From Aurantiacibacter sp. MUD61 (lineage in GTDB: Bacteria; Pseudomonadota; Alphaproteobacteria; Sphingomonadales; Sphingomonadaceae), in assembly GCF_027912455.1 (NCBI RefSeq), contig NZ_CP115446.1, positions 372,001 through 436,000 on the forward strand: a DNA stretch of 64,000 bases, written 5' to 3'. The translations under genes and the position numbers were made by a program. Numbering within the stretch: position 1 is the first letter of the stretch; the number at the start of each line of letters is the position of its first letter. Shown here piece after piece: positions 8,701 through 17,459 of the stretch. The notes beneath the pieces are model-generated. The model ran no database searches and was not told the origin of the DNA. It worked only from the letters and a program-made list of their open reading frames with translations.

Positions 8701-9035
8701 TGGACGATGACAAAAAGGACGAGGTCTATTCCGACTTTTATGATGCTGTGAACATGCAGCCCAAAGAGCTGGAAGAATGGCTGGACACTGAGGAATCGAA
8801 ATCGGTCGGGGACAATGATGATGGCGAGAGCACCGGGCACCGCTCGGGCCGCCGCATTGTCGAGATCAAGCGCACCGACAAGGATGATCTGACCGATAGT
8901 CAGTATGAGCACATGCAAAAGGTCGTCGGCTATGTGAACCGGCACACGGCGCAGCGGCCGGATGGCGACATCGAGAATTCGGACTGGCGCTATTCACTGA
9001 TGAACTGGGGTCATGACCCCATGAAAGACGACTAA
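8700..9035 (+). CDS. DUF3140 family protein
   Basis: 111 residues. Segments YSDFYDAVNMQPKELEEWL, SGRRIVEIKRT and DLTDSQYEHMQKVVGYVNRH match the DUF3140 family, which is often annotated as DNA-binding although I know of no direct demonstration. It is the last gene of the coupled DUF2945-DUF3008-DUF3140 trio. Its stop codon overlaps the stop of the convergent membrane-protein gene (9032-9035). Confidence 0.75.
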   Translation: MDDDKKDEVYSDFYDAVNMQPKELEEWLDTEESKSVGDNDDGESTGHRSGRRIVEIKRTDKDDLTDSQYEHMQKVVGYVNRHTAQRPDGDIENSDWRYSLMNWGHDPMKDD

Positions 9036-9475
9036 GCGGTTTTATCGTCCGGCGGCATAAGGTCGCGGCCGCGCCAGAGCATGAGCAGCATGCAAAGGAC
9101 GCCGAAAGCTGCGATCATAACTCCGGTAATGACCCAAAAAAGACTTTCAGCCAGCGGACCGAGTGCTGCGTCCATTCCTCTACCCGCGACCGCGGCGTTG
9201 ATCAGGGCGCGATAGACCAGCAATCCGGTCATGCTCGCGCCAATAAGTACTGCCAGCGCGGCAAGGTATTTCAGCTGCAGGAGCCGCAGCCGCAGCAAAG
9301 CTGCCCGCGCCTCTGCCGCTAGTCGCCGCCGCCGCATAAAAAAGGCAAATGTTAGCGCAAGGATCACGCAAACGATCAGCATCTGGGAGATCAAAGCGAA
9401 CCACGCTTCTGCGGGAGGCCCCATCGGCTCGTGAATAAATCCGAATTCGGTTTCCGGTATCTCAGTCGCTGCCAC
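9032..9475 (-). CDS. Three-helix membrane protein, function unknown
   Basis: 147 residues with three clear hydrophobic spans (about 27-47, 71-93 and 111-134), a basic loop RRRRLAAEARAALLRLR after the first and a short charged C-terminus. No catalytic motif is visible and I do not recognise the family. It lies 27 bases downstream of the dipeptidase gene's stop position on the opposite reading side, and overlaps the DUF3140 stop by four bases. Confidence 0.62.
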   Translation of the reverse strand: MAATEIPETEFGFIHEPMGPPAEAWFALISQMLIVCVILALTFAFFMRRRRLAAEARAALLRLRLLQLKYLAALAVLIGASMTGLLVYRALINAAVAGRGMDAALGPLAESLFWVITGVMIAAFGVLCMLLMLWRGRDLMPPDDKTA

Positions 9476-9502
9476 GCGCCCCTCCAGTCCGCATTTAATG
9501 TT

Positions 9503-10777
9503 CTAGCTTGCTTCCGCTCGAACATCGCTCTCATACGGCGGCACTTCTGCCTGTGAAGCGGCATAAGCCTCCGCCTCCCGCATCACGCGCATCATGTTGC
9601 CGAACGCGATCATTTCCAGATCAGCCTGCGAGTATCCGCGCCGCGCCAGCTCGGTGAACAAGGGCGGGTAACCGGTCACATCCTCCGCACCCACGGGGCC
9701 ACTGCGCATCCCGTCGTAATCGCCGCCGATACCGATATGATCGATGCCCGCAACATCGCGCACGTGATCGATGTGGTCGGCCCAGTCGGAAATCGTCGCC
9801 TCCGGCATGGCGTTTGCTTGGTCCCATTCTTCCATTCCGGATTCGACGAGATCGGGGCGGCCTTGCCACCACGCCTCGAGGCGCGCCTGCTCCGCCTGCC
9901 TCGCGGCATACCAGATGCGCTGCTCCTCGCTCAGATAGCCCGGAAGGCCGACGACCATCACGATACCGCCATTCTCTGGCAAACGCTGAAGCACGCCGTC
10001 CGGCACATTGCGGGCATGGCCGTTGACGGCGCGCACGCCCGAATGACTGAAGATCACCGGCGCGCCAGTCGCATCGAGCGTATCGTGCATCGTATCCTCG
10101 GACACATGGCTGAGATCGATCAGCATGCCGAGCCTTGCCATTTCCTGCACAACCGTGATGCCGAATTCGGTGAGGCCGCCGTGTTCGGGCGCGTCCGTCG
10201 CGCTGTCGGCCCACGGAGTGTTGAGATTGTGCGTAATGGTCATATAGCGCGCGCCCAGATCGTACATCTGCCGCAGCACGGACAGGCTCGACCCGATCGA
10301 ATGCCCGCCTTCCATGCCGATCAGGGAGGCGATACGCCCCTCGGCCATGGCGGCTTCGACATCATCCGCAGTCAGCGCAAGCGCCAGATCGTCCGGGAAT
10401 GCCGCGATCAGGCGGTGGGTGACATCGATTTGCTCGAGTGTGACCTGCACCGCCTCCGGCTCTTCCAGCGAGGTCGAAATCCACACAGACCACCATTGCG
10501 CGCCAACGCGGCCCTCTCGCAGGCGCTGCAGATCGGTGTGCATTTGACCCGGCGTCCATTCGTCGCCTTCCAGCGTATCGTGGAAATCGAAATCGCCGAT
10601 CACATTGCCGAACTGCCCGCGCAGCCGTCCCGGAACATCGTTGTGGCCATCCCACACCGGCGAGGCTTCCAGAGCTGCGGCGGCGACCTCCTCCGGCGTA
10701 TCCTGGGCAAATGCAGGCGTTCCGACGAGCATTGCGGAGAGCGCGGTAGTGATGGCGAGCATGGACAAGTGGCGCAT
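9503..10777 (-). CDS. Membrane dipeptidase (renal dipeptidase, peptidase M19), exported
   Basis: Zinc dipeptidase, probably periplasmic, acting on dipeptides (M19 members also accept D-amino acids at the C-terminal position). A cleavable signal peptide (MRHLSMLAITTALSAM, cut after AFA) precedes the metal motif GHNDVPGRLR with His45 and Asp47. Further ligand motifs are IGMEGGHSIG, THNLNTPWAD, IDLSHVSE and FSHSGVRAVNGHARN, then IDHIGIGGDYDG. Length 424 is normal. The ATG at 10777 has CAGGAG eight bases upstream and is preferred over one ten codons earlier. It is divergent from the cupin gene. Confidence 0.92.
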   Translation of the reverse strand: MRHLSMLAITTALSAMLVGTPAFAQDTPEEVAAAALEASPVWDGHNDVPGRLRGQFGNVIGDFDFHDTLEGDEWTPGQMHTDLQRLREGRVGAQWWSVWISTSLEEPEAVQVTLEQIDVTHRLIAAFPDDLALALTADDVEAAMAEGRIASLIGMEGGHSIGSSLSVLRQMYDLGARYMTITHNLNTPWADSATDAPEHGGLTEFGITVVQEMARLGMLIDLSHVSEDTMHDTLDATGAPVIFSHSGVRAVNGHARNVPDGVLQRLPENGGIVMVVGLPGYLSEEQRIWYAARQAEQARLEAWWQGRPDLVESGMEEWDQANAMPEATISDWADHIDHVRDVAGIDHIGIGGDYDGMRSGPVGAEDVTGYPPLFTELARRGYSQADLEMIAFGNMMRVMREAEAYAASQAEVPPYESDVRAEAS

Positions 10778-10845
10778 TCGGGAAACTCCTGTAGGGATAG
10801 CGCGCAACTATGCCGTTCTGGCAAATGCGCGCTAGGGACAAGCCG

Positions 10846-11298
10846 ATGACCAAGGCCAGCGAACTGATCGCAAAGCTCGATCTCCAACCGCACCCGGAAG
10901 GAGGATGGTACAAGGAGACGTGGCGTGCGCCAGCCGACGAAGGCGAACGCGCGAGCGGTACGCTCATCCATTTCCTGCTCGAAAGCCACCAGTCATCCCA
11001 TTGGCACCGGGTGGATGCTGCTGAGATCTGGCTCTGGCATGCGGGGAACCCGCTGGAACTGTCGCTGAACACGCCGAGCACCAGCGAAGTGAGTTCAGTG
11101 GTGCTGGGTCCCGACTTGACCGGAGATCATGTGGCGCAACACGTCATCGCGCCACACGAATGGCAGGCCGCTCGGCCCGTGCCGGGTCCATTCGATTTCA
11201 CGCTTGTGTCCTGCGTCGTATCGCCCGGTTTCGAATTCTCCGGCTTTACGCTCGCACCGGAGGGTTGGAGCCCGCAAGGTGGCGGTAGCGCGGCTTGA
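10846..11298 (+). CDS. Cupin-fold protein of the DUF985 family
   Basis: 150 residues. The motifs QPHPEGGWYKETWR, SHWHRVDAAEIWLWHAG, VIAPHEWQAARP and FTLVSCVVSPGFEFSGFTL are those of the DUF985/cupin_5 family. The His and Glu of the HWHRVDAAE segment are likely metal or ligand contacts. The substrate is unknown; distant members have been linked to sugar epimerase-like folds. The ATG at 10846 is chosen since the family N-terminus starts there. It is separated from the divergent dipeptidase by 68 bases and followed by an exported protein 31 bases later. Confidence 0.85.
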   Translation: MTKASELIAKLDLQPHPEGGWYKETWRAPADEGERASGTLIHFLLESHQSSHWHRVDAAEIWLWHAGNPLELSLNTPSTSEVSSVVLGPDLTGDHVAQHVIAPHEWQAARPVPGPFDFTLVSCVVSPGFEFSGFTLAPEGWSPQGGGSAA

Positions 11299-11329
11299 CC
11301 GAGCTCCGCTTGCAGCGCAGGCTTTACCG

Positions 11330-11932
11330 ATGAAAACCTTGTCCCGAATTGGCGTCATGCTGGCCGCAACGCTCGGCACTTTTGCCGCGCTGCCCGCGAA
11401 CGCGCAGGACGCGGCCGATCCGTGCGCAGAGGCGAATGCATGCCGAGAGATCAGTGAATTCCTGATCGAAGGGCCCGATGGCCAGACGCACCGCATCCCA
11501 GCCGACATGACGCTGCCATGGGTCGTGGATGGGAATATATTGATCACTCCGGGTGAAGCACTGGTTGTTGAATTGGTCTCGATGGACGGCGCGCTGGTCC
11601 CAGAATTGCGCCGGACGGGAGATGAGGCCCGGCTTGAGGAACTGGGGCCAGGAGAAGTGCTGTTCGAATTCGGAGCGTTCGATCGCGGCGCAATCTCGCT
11701 GACGGTGCGCAGCGCATATCCCGAAACGCTTGAGTACGCGGCGCTGATTGTCGATTTCGGCCAGGGGCCGAGCCGCACCAGTGTCTGCCGTTTGATGCCC
11801 GGCGTGACCGTAAGGGAAATCTGGCAGCAGCCGGTAGTGCAACTAGCCTTGTGGAGCTTCCGTCCGGCAGACGATTATGCGTGCGACATTATCGACCCCG
11901 ACGCCGATTTCTCCGAGCGCGAGGCGCAATAA
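11330..11932 (+). CDS. Exported protein of unknown function
   Basis: 200 residues from the ATG at 11330, which opens a classical signal peptide (MKTLSRIGVMLAATLG, cleavage after ANA). The mature part has Cys pairs (DPCAEANACRE and, later, SVCRLMP and YACDI) that could form disulfides in the periplasm, and beta-rich sequence. No known domain is recognised. Three bases separate its stop from the next gene, suggesting one operon with the membrane protein that follows. Confidence 0.7.
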   Translation: MKTLSRIGVMLAATLGTFAALPANAQDAADPCAEANACREISEFLIEGPDGQTHRIPADMTLPWVVDGNILITPGEALVVELVSMDGALVPELRRTGDEARLEELGPGEVLFEFGAFDRGAISLTVRSAYPETLEYAALIVDFGQGPSRTSVCRLMPGVTVREIWQQPVVQLALWSFRPADDYACDIIDPDADFSEREAQ

Positions 11933-11935
11933 CAC

Positions 11936-12358
11936 ATGATCCGCGCCACGCTGCGTATCCTGCTGGCGGTGTTCTACGCCTATGCGGGCTATCGCCATAT
12001 CGTCAATCCGGAGCCTTTCCTGCTCATCACGCCGGACTGGGTGCCCCGCCCTGAGGCGGTCGTGCTTGGGACCGGTATTGCCGAAATAGCCGGTGCGCTG
12101 GCTTTGCTGCAGCCGTGGTCGCAACCATTGCGAATTACCGGCGGTATCGGCCTTGCGCTTTATGCGCTGTGCGTCTGGCCCGCCAATCTCAATCACATGA
12201 TGATGGATTTGGCCCGCCCCGATGGCGGCTGGGGCCTTGCCTATCACATACCGCGCATGATGGCGCAGCCGCTGATCATCTGGCTCGCCCTGTGGGTGAG
12301 CGAGGCTGTCGACTGGCCTTTCCGAGGCCGCGCCAGCGCTCTAAACGACAAGAGATAG
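11936..12358 (+). CDS. DoxX-like integral membrane protein
   Basis: 140 residues with about four hydrophobic segments: the N-terminal ATLRILLAVFYAYAGYRHIV, a central TGIAEIAGALALLQ, ITGGIGLALYALCVWPANLNHM and a C-terminal AQPLIIWLALWV. The helix pattern and the AGYRHIVNPEPF segment resemble the DoxX/DoxD-like family of small membrane proteins; the assignment is moderate. It starts three bases after the preceding exported protein and is probably co-transcribed with it. Confidence 0.62.
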   Translation: MIRATLRILLAVFYAYAGYRHIVNPEPFLLITPDWVPRPEAVVLGTGIAEIAGALALLQPWSQPLRITGGIGLALYALCVWPANLNHMMMDLARPDGGWGLAYHIPRMMAQPLIIWLALWVSEAVDWPFRGRASALNDKR

Positions 12359-12384
12359 CAAAACGGGCGAGCAGCGCTCGCCGC
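12358..12384 (-). terminator. Hairpin terminator for the SWIB gene
   Basis: A perfect 7-bp stem (GGCGAGC 12366-12372 with GCTCGCC 12376-12382, three-base loop). Read on the minus strand it is followed by CCGTTTTGC, giving a short T run, so it suits termination of the swib-type gene that ends at 12419. The plus-strand side lacks a T run. Confidence 0.5.
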
Positions 12385-12418
12385 CCGCCCGCTTGCGTTT
12401 CAAATTGACGTTCGAGCC

Positions 12419-12670
12419 TTAGCTCATGTGCTTGGAAACAGCACCCGTCATCTTGAACATGCTGATCTGGTCGTTGCCGATCACCTTGCCGAGCTTGGCA
12501 TCGGGATTGATCATACGACGATCCTTGGAATCCTGCAGGTCGTTAGCCTTGATGTGATCCCATACCTTGCTGGTGACCTGTGCGCGGGTCATCGGACCCT
12601 TGCCGACCACTTCTTCAAGCTCTGGCGTCAGGTTGACCGGCTTGTTCAGTGCGTTGTTTTTGGCAGCCAT
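12419..12670 (-). CDS. SWIB/MDM2 domain protein
   Basis: 83 residues forming a single SWIB domain: ALNKPVNLTPELEEVVG, then MTRAQVTSKVWDHIKAND, DRRMINPDAKLGKVIG and the closing ISMFKMTGAVSKH. Stand-alone SWIB proteins occur in many alphaproteobacteria and chlamydiae; they are thought to be chromatin or topoisomerase-associated, but the bacterial role is unsettled. The ATG at 12670 with AAGGA upstream is preferred to one six codons earlier. A hairpin terminator follows. Confidence 0.88.
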   Translation of the reverse strand: MAAKNNALNKPVNLTPELEEVVGKGPMTRAQVTSKVWDHIKANDLQDSKDRRMINPDAKLGKVIGNDQISMFKMTGAVSKHMS

Positions 12671-12718
12671 TTCAAAATTTCCTTTCAAGCAAAATAGCTG
12701 GCGAGCAGCCTACATCGT

Positions 12719-13321
12719 TCAAATTTCTTCGTCTTCACTGTCAAAGTCGTAATCCCCACCTTCTTCGCGGGTATAAGTGCCTGTAAGTATTGCCAAACCC
12801 ATCACATGGCCTTCCATGGCAGCGATAAGCTCCTCGCGACTCGCCCCCGGCATCAGTGTCAGGGGCAAGTCCAGGGCGAAAAGCTGGAACACGTAATCGT
12901 GCGGTTTATCGCCCGTGGGAGGGTCCGGCAGCAGCCATTCCGAATTGCCGAAAGCGTTCTTGCCAACGCGCGGCGGAGCTTCGCCTTCAAGGATCTGGCC
13001 CTTCTGTCCGGGGAGGCCCCAGACCAGCCAATGGCAAAAGGGTTCGCCCGTCTGGAAATCGGCATCCTCAACGATCAGGACCAACTCCTGTGTGCCGGGA
13101 GGCGGCGCGGTCCATTCCACAGGCGGGGCAACAGCATCTTCCTCATCCGCGGTGAAACACGGATCGAGTTCTCCATTGTTGCGGAAAGCGGCAGAGGACA
13201 TTGTAAAGCCGCCCTTGCCCAGCAATGCCGCACTGCCAAGCTTAGCCGCCACGATCTTGCCGTGGCCGGGCCGCAGGGTGTCGATCGACTGGGCGAGCCA
13301 TTCTGGGGGAGTGTCGGACAT
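12719..13321 (-). CDS. YbhB/YbcL-type PEBP (Raf kinase inhibitor-like) protein
   Basis: 200 residues with the phosphatidylethanolamine-binding fold: PPVEWTAPPPGTQELVLIVE, CHWLVWGLPG with the pocket His, then GKNAFGNSEWLLPDPPTGDK and DYVFQLFALD. No signal peptide is visible, so it is probably cytoplasmic. The C-terminal tail is unusually acidic (GGDYDFDSEDEEI). Bacterial members have no agreed function. It stands alone; 48 bases separate it from the SWIB gene start. Confidence 0.9.
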   Translation of the reverse strand: MSDTPPEWLAQSIDTLRPGHGKIVAAKLGSAALLGKGGFTMSSAAFRNNGELDPCFTADEEDAVAPPVEWTAPPPGTQELVLIVEDADFQTGEPFCHWLVWGLPGQKGQILEGEAPPRVGKNAFGNSEWLLPDPPTGDKPHDYVFQLFALDLPLTLMPGASREELIAAMEGHVMGLAILTGTYTREEGGDYDFDSEDEEI

Positions 13322-13568
13322 ACGTCTTCCTTCGCCTTCGCGTAATTTACGGATGAATCAGCGGACTGATTGCTTTGGGGCGATGTGCCGACTGGCAGCA
13401 TCCATTGCAAGGGGCAGCCTTGTTCAGCTTGTCGAAGGATTGCGAATGGCAGTACGCGACCGGATGGCTTGACCCTGCCCTTTCGATCTATCTTGTCAGT
13501 TTCACGGTAGCGGGATAGGTCAGTCATACGCTTTGGGTCTGTCCAACTAATTGGGAAGCGAACAAAAT

Positions 13569-15014
13569 ATGCGCACGTCGAAGATCGCCCTGTCACTCGC
13601 TTGCATAGGTATGCTGGTATCTTGCGGAGGCGGTTCCGACAGCCCGCCGCCGCTTGCTGGCGGCGGTGGTGGTGGTGCCGGAGGCGGTGGCGGTGGCGGC
13701 ACTGCTGGTTGCAGCATTACCGAGCGGCTCGACTTCATCGATCAAGTCTTCAGCCAGTGGTATTTGTTTCCCAGCCTGCTCGACAACTCGGTAAACCGCG
13801 CCGGTGTGACAAACACGCAAAGCTACATCAACGACCGCGTGGCTCCGGCTCGCGCGCAGAATATCGACCGGTTTTTCAGCTACATCACGTCGATCGAGGA
13901 AGAGGAAGCCTTCGCAAATAGCGGGGCGACTGCCGGATTCGGCTTCCGGATCGGTTATGATGATGACAATCGGCGCGTGTTTGTCGTTGAGACATTCGAA
14001 GGCACTGCGGCACTCGGCGCAAACATCGACCGTGGATCGGAGATCTTGGCAATCGGGACACCCGCAGCCAATCTCGTAACGGTCAATTCCCTGCTCGCAA
14101 CTGGCGGGCGTGCGGCTGTCTCTGACGCACTTGGCCCAGGGGATCCGGGGACGACGCGCGTCCTTCGTGTGATCGACCAAGCTGGCGTCCAGCGCGACGT
14201 TTCGCTGACCAAGACAAACTTCACGTTCGATCCGATTTCGGACCGATACGGCTCGCTTATTCTGAACGATGGCGGAAAACAGGTCGGTTACTTCAATCTC
14301 AGGACCTTTTCCGTCGATAATGACGAGGCCATTGCCGATTTGCGTTCGGTCTACAGCGGTTTCCGCGCACAAGGCGTAAGAGAACTGATTATCGATCTGC
14401 GCTATAATGGTGGTGGACGGATCAATTATGCTGCCATCATGGCTGATTTGATGGGTCGCAATCGAGGCGGTCAGGTCTTCAGCACGATCGAATTCAACGA
14501 TGCGCGGGCCAGCGAGAATAATTCTACGCTGCGCTTCGATCCTGACGGAAACTCTATCGCACCCTTAAAGATCGCCTTCATCACTACGAGGGGAACGGCC
14601 TCCGCTAGCGAATTGATCATCAACGGCATGGATCCCTACGTAGAGGTTGCTCTTATCGGCAGCGACACATTCGGGAAACCGGTCGGTCAATCGGCATTTG
14701 ATCTGTCAGAGTGCGATGCCCGGTTCCGCCCTGTCACTTTGCAGATCGCGAACAGCAACGGCCGGGGCGATTACTACAACGGTCTCGCCGACGTCATATC
14801 GGACACCTGCCGCGCAAATGACGACATTTCACGGCAATTTGGCGATCCAAACGAAGCGATGATTGCGACCGCGTTGGATTATCTCGCCGGCCGCAGCTGC
14901 ACCGCGATTGCTGGAGGTGGTATCGGCATCCAGTCGGTGGGAGATAGCGGCTTGCTCGCGCCAGAGCCTCAGGAACGAAGCTACGCGCAGCACGAGGTGC
15001 CTGGACTTTACTAG
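13569..15014 (+). CDS. S41-family (C-terminal processing-like) peptidase, lipoprotein
   Basis: 481 residues. A lipobox at Cys19 (GMLVSC) and a Gly-rich spacer precede a helical N-domain (ERLDFIDQVFSQWYLFP), a PDZ-like segment (about 120-205) and the S41 core. Core motifs are VGYFNLRTFS, ELIIDLRYNGGG, then ITTRGTASASELIINGM with the catalytic Ser at 345/347 and DTFGKPVGQ with Lys370. This is an outer-membrane-anchored periplasmic or surface protease. The ATG at 13569 opens the signal peptide. The stop is one base from the convergent lipoprotein gene's stop. Confidence 0.88.
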   Translation: MRTSKIALSLACIGMLVSCGGGSDSPPPLAGGGGGGAGGGGGGGTAGCSITERLDFIDQVFSQWYLFPSLLDNSVNRAGVTNTQSYINDRVAPARAQNIDRFFSYITSIEEEEAFANSGATAGFGFRIGYDDDNRRVFVVETFEGTAALGANIDRGSEILAIGTPAANLVTVNSLLATGGRAAVSDALGPGDPGTTRVLRVIDQAGVQRDVSLTKTNFTFDPISDRYGSLILNDGGKQVGYFNLRTFSVDNDEAIADLRSVYSGFRAQGVRELIIDLRYNGGGRINYAAIMADLMGRNRGGQVFSTIEFNDARASENNSTLRFDPDGNSIAPLKIAFITTRGTASASELIINGMDPYVEVALIGSDTFGKPVGQSAFDLSECDARFRPVTLQIANSNGRGDYYNGLADVISDTCRANDDISRQFGDPNEAMIATALDYLAGRSCTAIAGGGIGIQSVGDSGLLAPEPQERSYAQHEVPGLY

Positions 15015-15015
15015 C

Positions 15016-15471
15016 TTAGGCGAATTCTTCGGCGGTATCGGCTTCCGGGCCGATATCGTCCACGCCTTCACGCCAAGCGCAGCCCTGTAGCTGTTCTCCA
15101 TCGATCTCCACCGTTGCGGTGAAGGGATAGGTGTGGTCGCTCATACCGTCGCTGCATTCGCCCGGGGTCACCGCGACATCCACGCTCCCGCCATCACGCT
15201 CTCCGCTGAACGACAGCCCGCCCCGCCCGGCGAAGCGCGTGACCGCGATCATCTCGCCTTCCGGGTTTTCCAGCGTGCTGAAGTTCATCTGGTCGCCGTC
15301 GATGATCGCCCCCCAGAAGGGTTCGGTCCCGATTAGGTTGAGAACCTCGTCCTCGGCAATTTCGCTATAGGGCTCAGTATCTTCGGCATCGCCGGGCACA
15401 TTGCTCTCCTCGCCGCTTGCGCAGGCGGCAAGCAAAAGAACGAGCGGCGAAAAGATGAGCACGGATTTCAT
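15016..15471 (-). CDS. COG3650-type lipoprotein
   Basis: 151 residues from the ATG at 15471: signal peptide MKSVLIFSPLVLLLAAC with lipobox Cys17, an acidic spacer, then NLIGTEPFWGAIIDGDQM, VTPGECSDGMSDHTYPFTA and LQGCAW. The EPFW and CSDGMSD...C pattern is that of small predicted membrane lipoproteins of the COG3650 group, sometimes fused to META domains; the function is unknown. The upstream 25 codons of the open frame are not needed. It is divergent from the BLUF gene with an 89-base shared promoter region. Confidence 0.75.
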   Translation of the reverse strand: MKSVLIFSPLVLLLAACASGEESNVPGDAEDTEPYSEIAEDEVLNLIGTEPFWGAIIDGDQMNFSTLENPEGEMIAVTRFAGRGGLSFSGERDGGSVDVAVTPGECSDGMSDHTYPFTATVEIDGEQLQGCAWREGVDDIGPEADTAEEFA

Positions 15472-15560
15472 GATGGTTCTCCAGTGGGAACCAAACCTAT
15501 GCTTCGCTGTTGAGTTCCCAATATATCGAGCGTGAAACTTGGCCAAAGGGGAGTGTGCCT

Positions 15561-16031
15561 ATGCTTTCGCTGATCTATGTAAGCACCGCTACGTCGCGCC
15601 TGCCACTGGCCGCCGTTGAAGCTATGGCTGATCGAGCCGCCGCGCGGAATGCGCAGGTCGGCATAACCGGTATGTTGGCCTACAACGGCGAGAGCTTCAT
15701 GCAATTGCTGGAAGGCGATGGTGACGCTGTCCTCGCGACAATGCGCCGTATCGAACGCGATACACGCCATGGCGACATCAACTACGTTCGGCAGGAAATC
15801 CGGTACCAGCGCGAATGCCCCGATTGGTCCATGAAAACGCTGCTGGCTCCGCTTTCGCGCATGGGCAGCGCGGCGCTCTTCACCAAATCGCTGCCTCGCT
15901 CGACAGACCTCGATACGCGGATCCTCTTCACCAGCTTCGCCTCCACTGTCCGCCCGGATATAGTCGCAAAGATCGAGGAGCGCCGTCAGCGCGTGGTTCT
16001 GGCAGATATGCCGGTTGCCGCGAACGTGTAA
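15561..16031 (+). CDS. BLUF-domain blue-light photoreceptor (stand-alone)
   Basis: 156 residues, essentially one BLUF domain plus a helical C-terminal cap. The flavin-binding set is intact: Tyr6 (LIYVST), Asn30 (AARNAQVGITGML) and Gln48 (ESFMQLLEG), followed by the typical IERDTRHGDI. No output domain is fused, so signalling must act through a partner protein, as in short PixD-type BLUF proteins. The ATG at 15561, preceded by AAAGGGGAG, starts at the conserved LSLIYVS strand. It is divergent from a lipoprotein gene and followed by a convergent DUF3429 gene. Confidence 0.93.
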   Translation: MLSLIYVSTATSRLPLAAVEAMADRAAARNAQVGITGMLAYNGESFMQLLEGDGDAVLATMRRIERDTRHGDINYVRQEIRYQRECPDWSMKTLLAPLSRMGSAALFTKSLPRSTDLDTRILFTSFASTVRPDIVAKIEERRQRVVLADMPVAANV

Positions 16032-16050
16032 CGCCCGATCTTCGCGCTAA

Positions 16051-16503
16051 TCAGGAGGCCAGTGCCAAAGCGAAAGTGCTGGCGCCGAGGCCGAGCGAGA
16101 GCGGCAGCCGCAGCCCCATCCACCAACTAGGCCGCAGGGTCACCAGTCGCATATCGACCAGGGGGCTCAGCGTAATCCCGATCGCCAGGAAAGTGAGCGA
16201 AGGGCCGGGCCATGTCTCACCCACCACCCACGGAATATATGTCGCGAGCGCGATGAGGCTGGGCGCGACGGATGCCACCCATAGCCAAGCCGGGGCGCGG
16301 CGCGCTTCGTCTGGAGAGGCCGCGGCCATTCCCCACCACAAGCCGCCAAGAAAGCTGAAAATGAGCGCAGCATAGGCCCAGCCAATCGCCAGCGCTGTCC
16401 AGAGCCACTCATCAGGGCCGAACCATGCCGCCAGCGCGCAGGCGAGCTGCGGCAGAATTCCGGCGAAGCCGAGGGTTCGGGCGAGTGTCGGGGTGTGAGA
16501 CAT
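16051..16503 (-). CDS. DUF3429 family membrane protein
   Basis: 150 residues, four to five hydrophobic helices, with motifs LGFAGILPQLACALAAW, YAALIFSFLGGLWWGMA and RLVTLRPSWWMGLRLPLS characteristic of DUF3429. The function is unknown. It is convergent with the BLUF gene (19 bases apart). No coupled neighbour is present; the fasciclin gene upstream on the same strand has its own terminator in between. Confidence 0.8.
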   Translation of the reverse strand: MSHTPTLARTLGFAGILPQLACALAAWFGPDEWLWTALAIGWAYAALIFSFLGGLWWGMAAASPDEARRAPAWLWVASVAPSLIALATYIPWVVGETWPGPSLTFLAIGITLSPLVDMRLVTLRPSWWMGLRLPLSLGLGASTFALALAS

Positions 16504-16580
16504 AAGGCAGAGCTAATCTTCTCGCGGCAAAGTGGCCATCCCACCCAAAGGCCATGGCCCCCAGAAAAACACAATCGAAC

Positions 16581-16610
16581 GAAAAAGGGCGAGCCGCAAT
16601 GGCTCGCCCT
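16581..16610 (-). terminator. Intrinsic terminator of the fasciclin gene
   Basis: A 10-bp perfect stem (AGGGCGAGCC 16586-16595 with GGCTCGCCCT 16601-16610, five-base loop). On the minus strand it is followed by TTTTTC. It lies 26 bases past the stop of the fasciclin gene and fits a rho-independent terminator well. Confidence 0.75.
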
Positions 16611-16635
16611 CTTTGTCAGTTGGATGCTTAATGCA

Positions 16636-17214
16636 TTACTGGGGCATCAGGACAGTGTCGATCACGTGGATCACACCATTCGATGCTGCGATGTCGGTAT
16701 CGGTCACCGTTGCGATGCCGCCCGTTGCATCGGTCAGTACGACATTGCCGTCCACGACAGTCGCGGTCAGCGTGCCGCCACCAACGGTCGTGACTTCATA
16801 GCCGCCTTCACCGGCGCTCTCGATTGCCGACATCACGTCTGCGGCCATCAGATTGCCTTCGACCACGTGGTACGTCAGGATCGAGCTCAGCGTCTCGGTG
16901 TCTTCGTTCACCAGCGTATCGACGGTGCCTTCCGGCAGGGCGTCAAATGCGGCGTTGGTCGGTGCAAATACAGTGAACGGACCTTCGCCCGAAAGCGTTT
17001 CGCCCAGCTCGGCTGCCGTCACGGCGGTCACGAGCGTCGAGAAATCGCCATTGCCCGATGCGACATCGACGATCGTGCCCGGGCCTTCATCGGCCATGGC
17101 GTCGTCCGTCATCGCCGTTTCGTCGGCCATTGTGGTATCTTCTTCTGCCGGTTCGGCGCAGGCGACGATCGCGAGCGATGCGGCAGAGGCGAGTGCAAGT
17201 GTAAGCTTCTTCAT
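16636..17214 (-). CDS. Fasciclin (FAS1) domain lipoprotein
   Basis: 192 residues. Signal peptide with lipobox Cys19 (LAIVAC), an acidic Met/Asp-rich spacer (about 20-45), then one FAS1 domain: DFSTLVTAVTAAELGETL, PFTVFAPTNAAFDALP, ILTYHVVEGNL and the closing ASNGVIHVIDTVLMP, the H1 and H2 family motifs. Such lipoproteins are envelope-anchored and thought to mediate adhesion or surface interactions. It is a monocistronic gene flanked by a clear terminator and a 245-base upstream region without a recognised gene. Confidence 0.92.
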   Translation of the reverse strand: MKKLTLALASAASLAIVACAEPAEEDTTMADETAMTDDAMADEGPGTIVDVASGNGDFSTLVTAVTAAELGETLSGEGPFTVFAPTNAAFDALPEGTVDTLVNEDTETLSSILTYHVVEGNLMAADVMSAIESAGEGGYEVTTVGGGTLTATVVDGNVVLTDATGGIATVTDTDIAASNGVIHVIDTVLMPQ

Positions 17215-17459
17215 GTGTTCAATCCTTTCGGGATCAATGAAACGAAATGTATTCGTGGGGCTGGAATTGAAGGCGACCTCACGCCGCCGCGCCCTTCACT
17301 CACACCAACGGGACAGAGGCATGCTTGTTCCAATTGTGGCGGAATCATGGCCCAAAAGAGGTAGTTTAGGGCCGGATCCATGGCCATTCTGGCTGCTGAG
17401 GGGCCATTTTCCGCCTCTGCGAGCGGAACAAGCGCGCATGATGCCGCATTTTGACCTTC

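Noticed and set aside
13419..13441. Second copy of the palindromic intergenic element
   Set aside because: Only one partial arm is recognisable, so it is mentioned as a possible remnant, not as a repeat feature.
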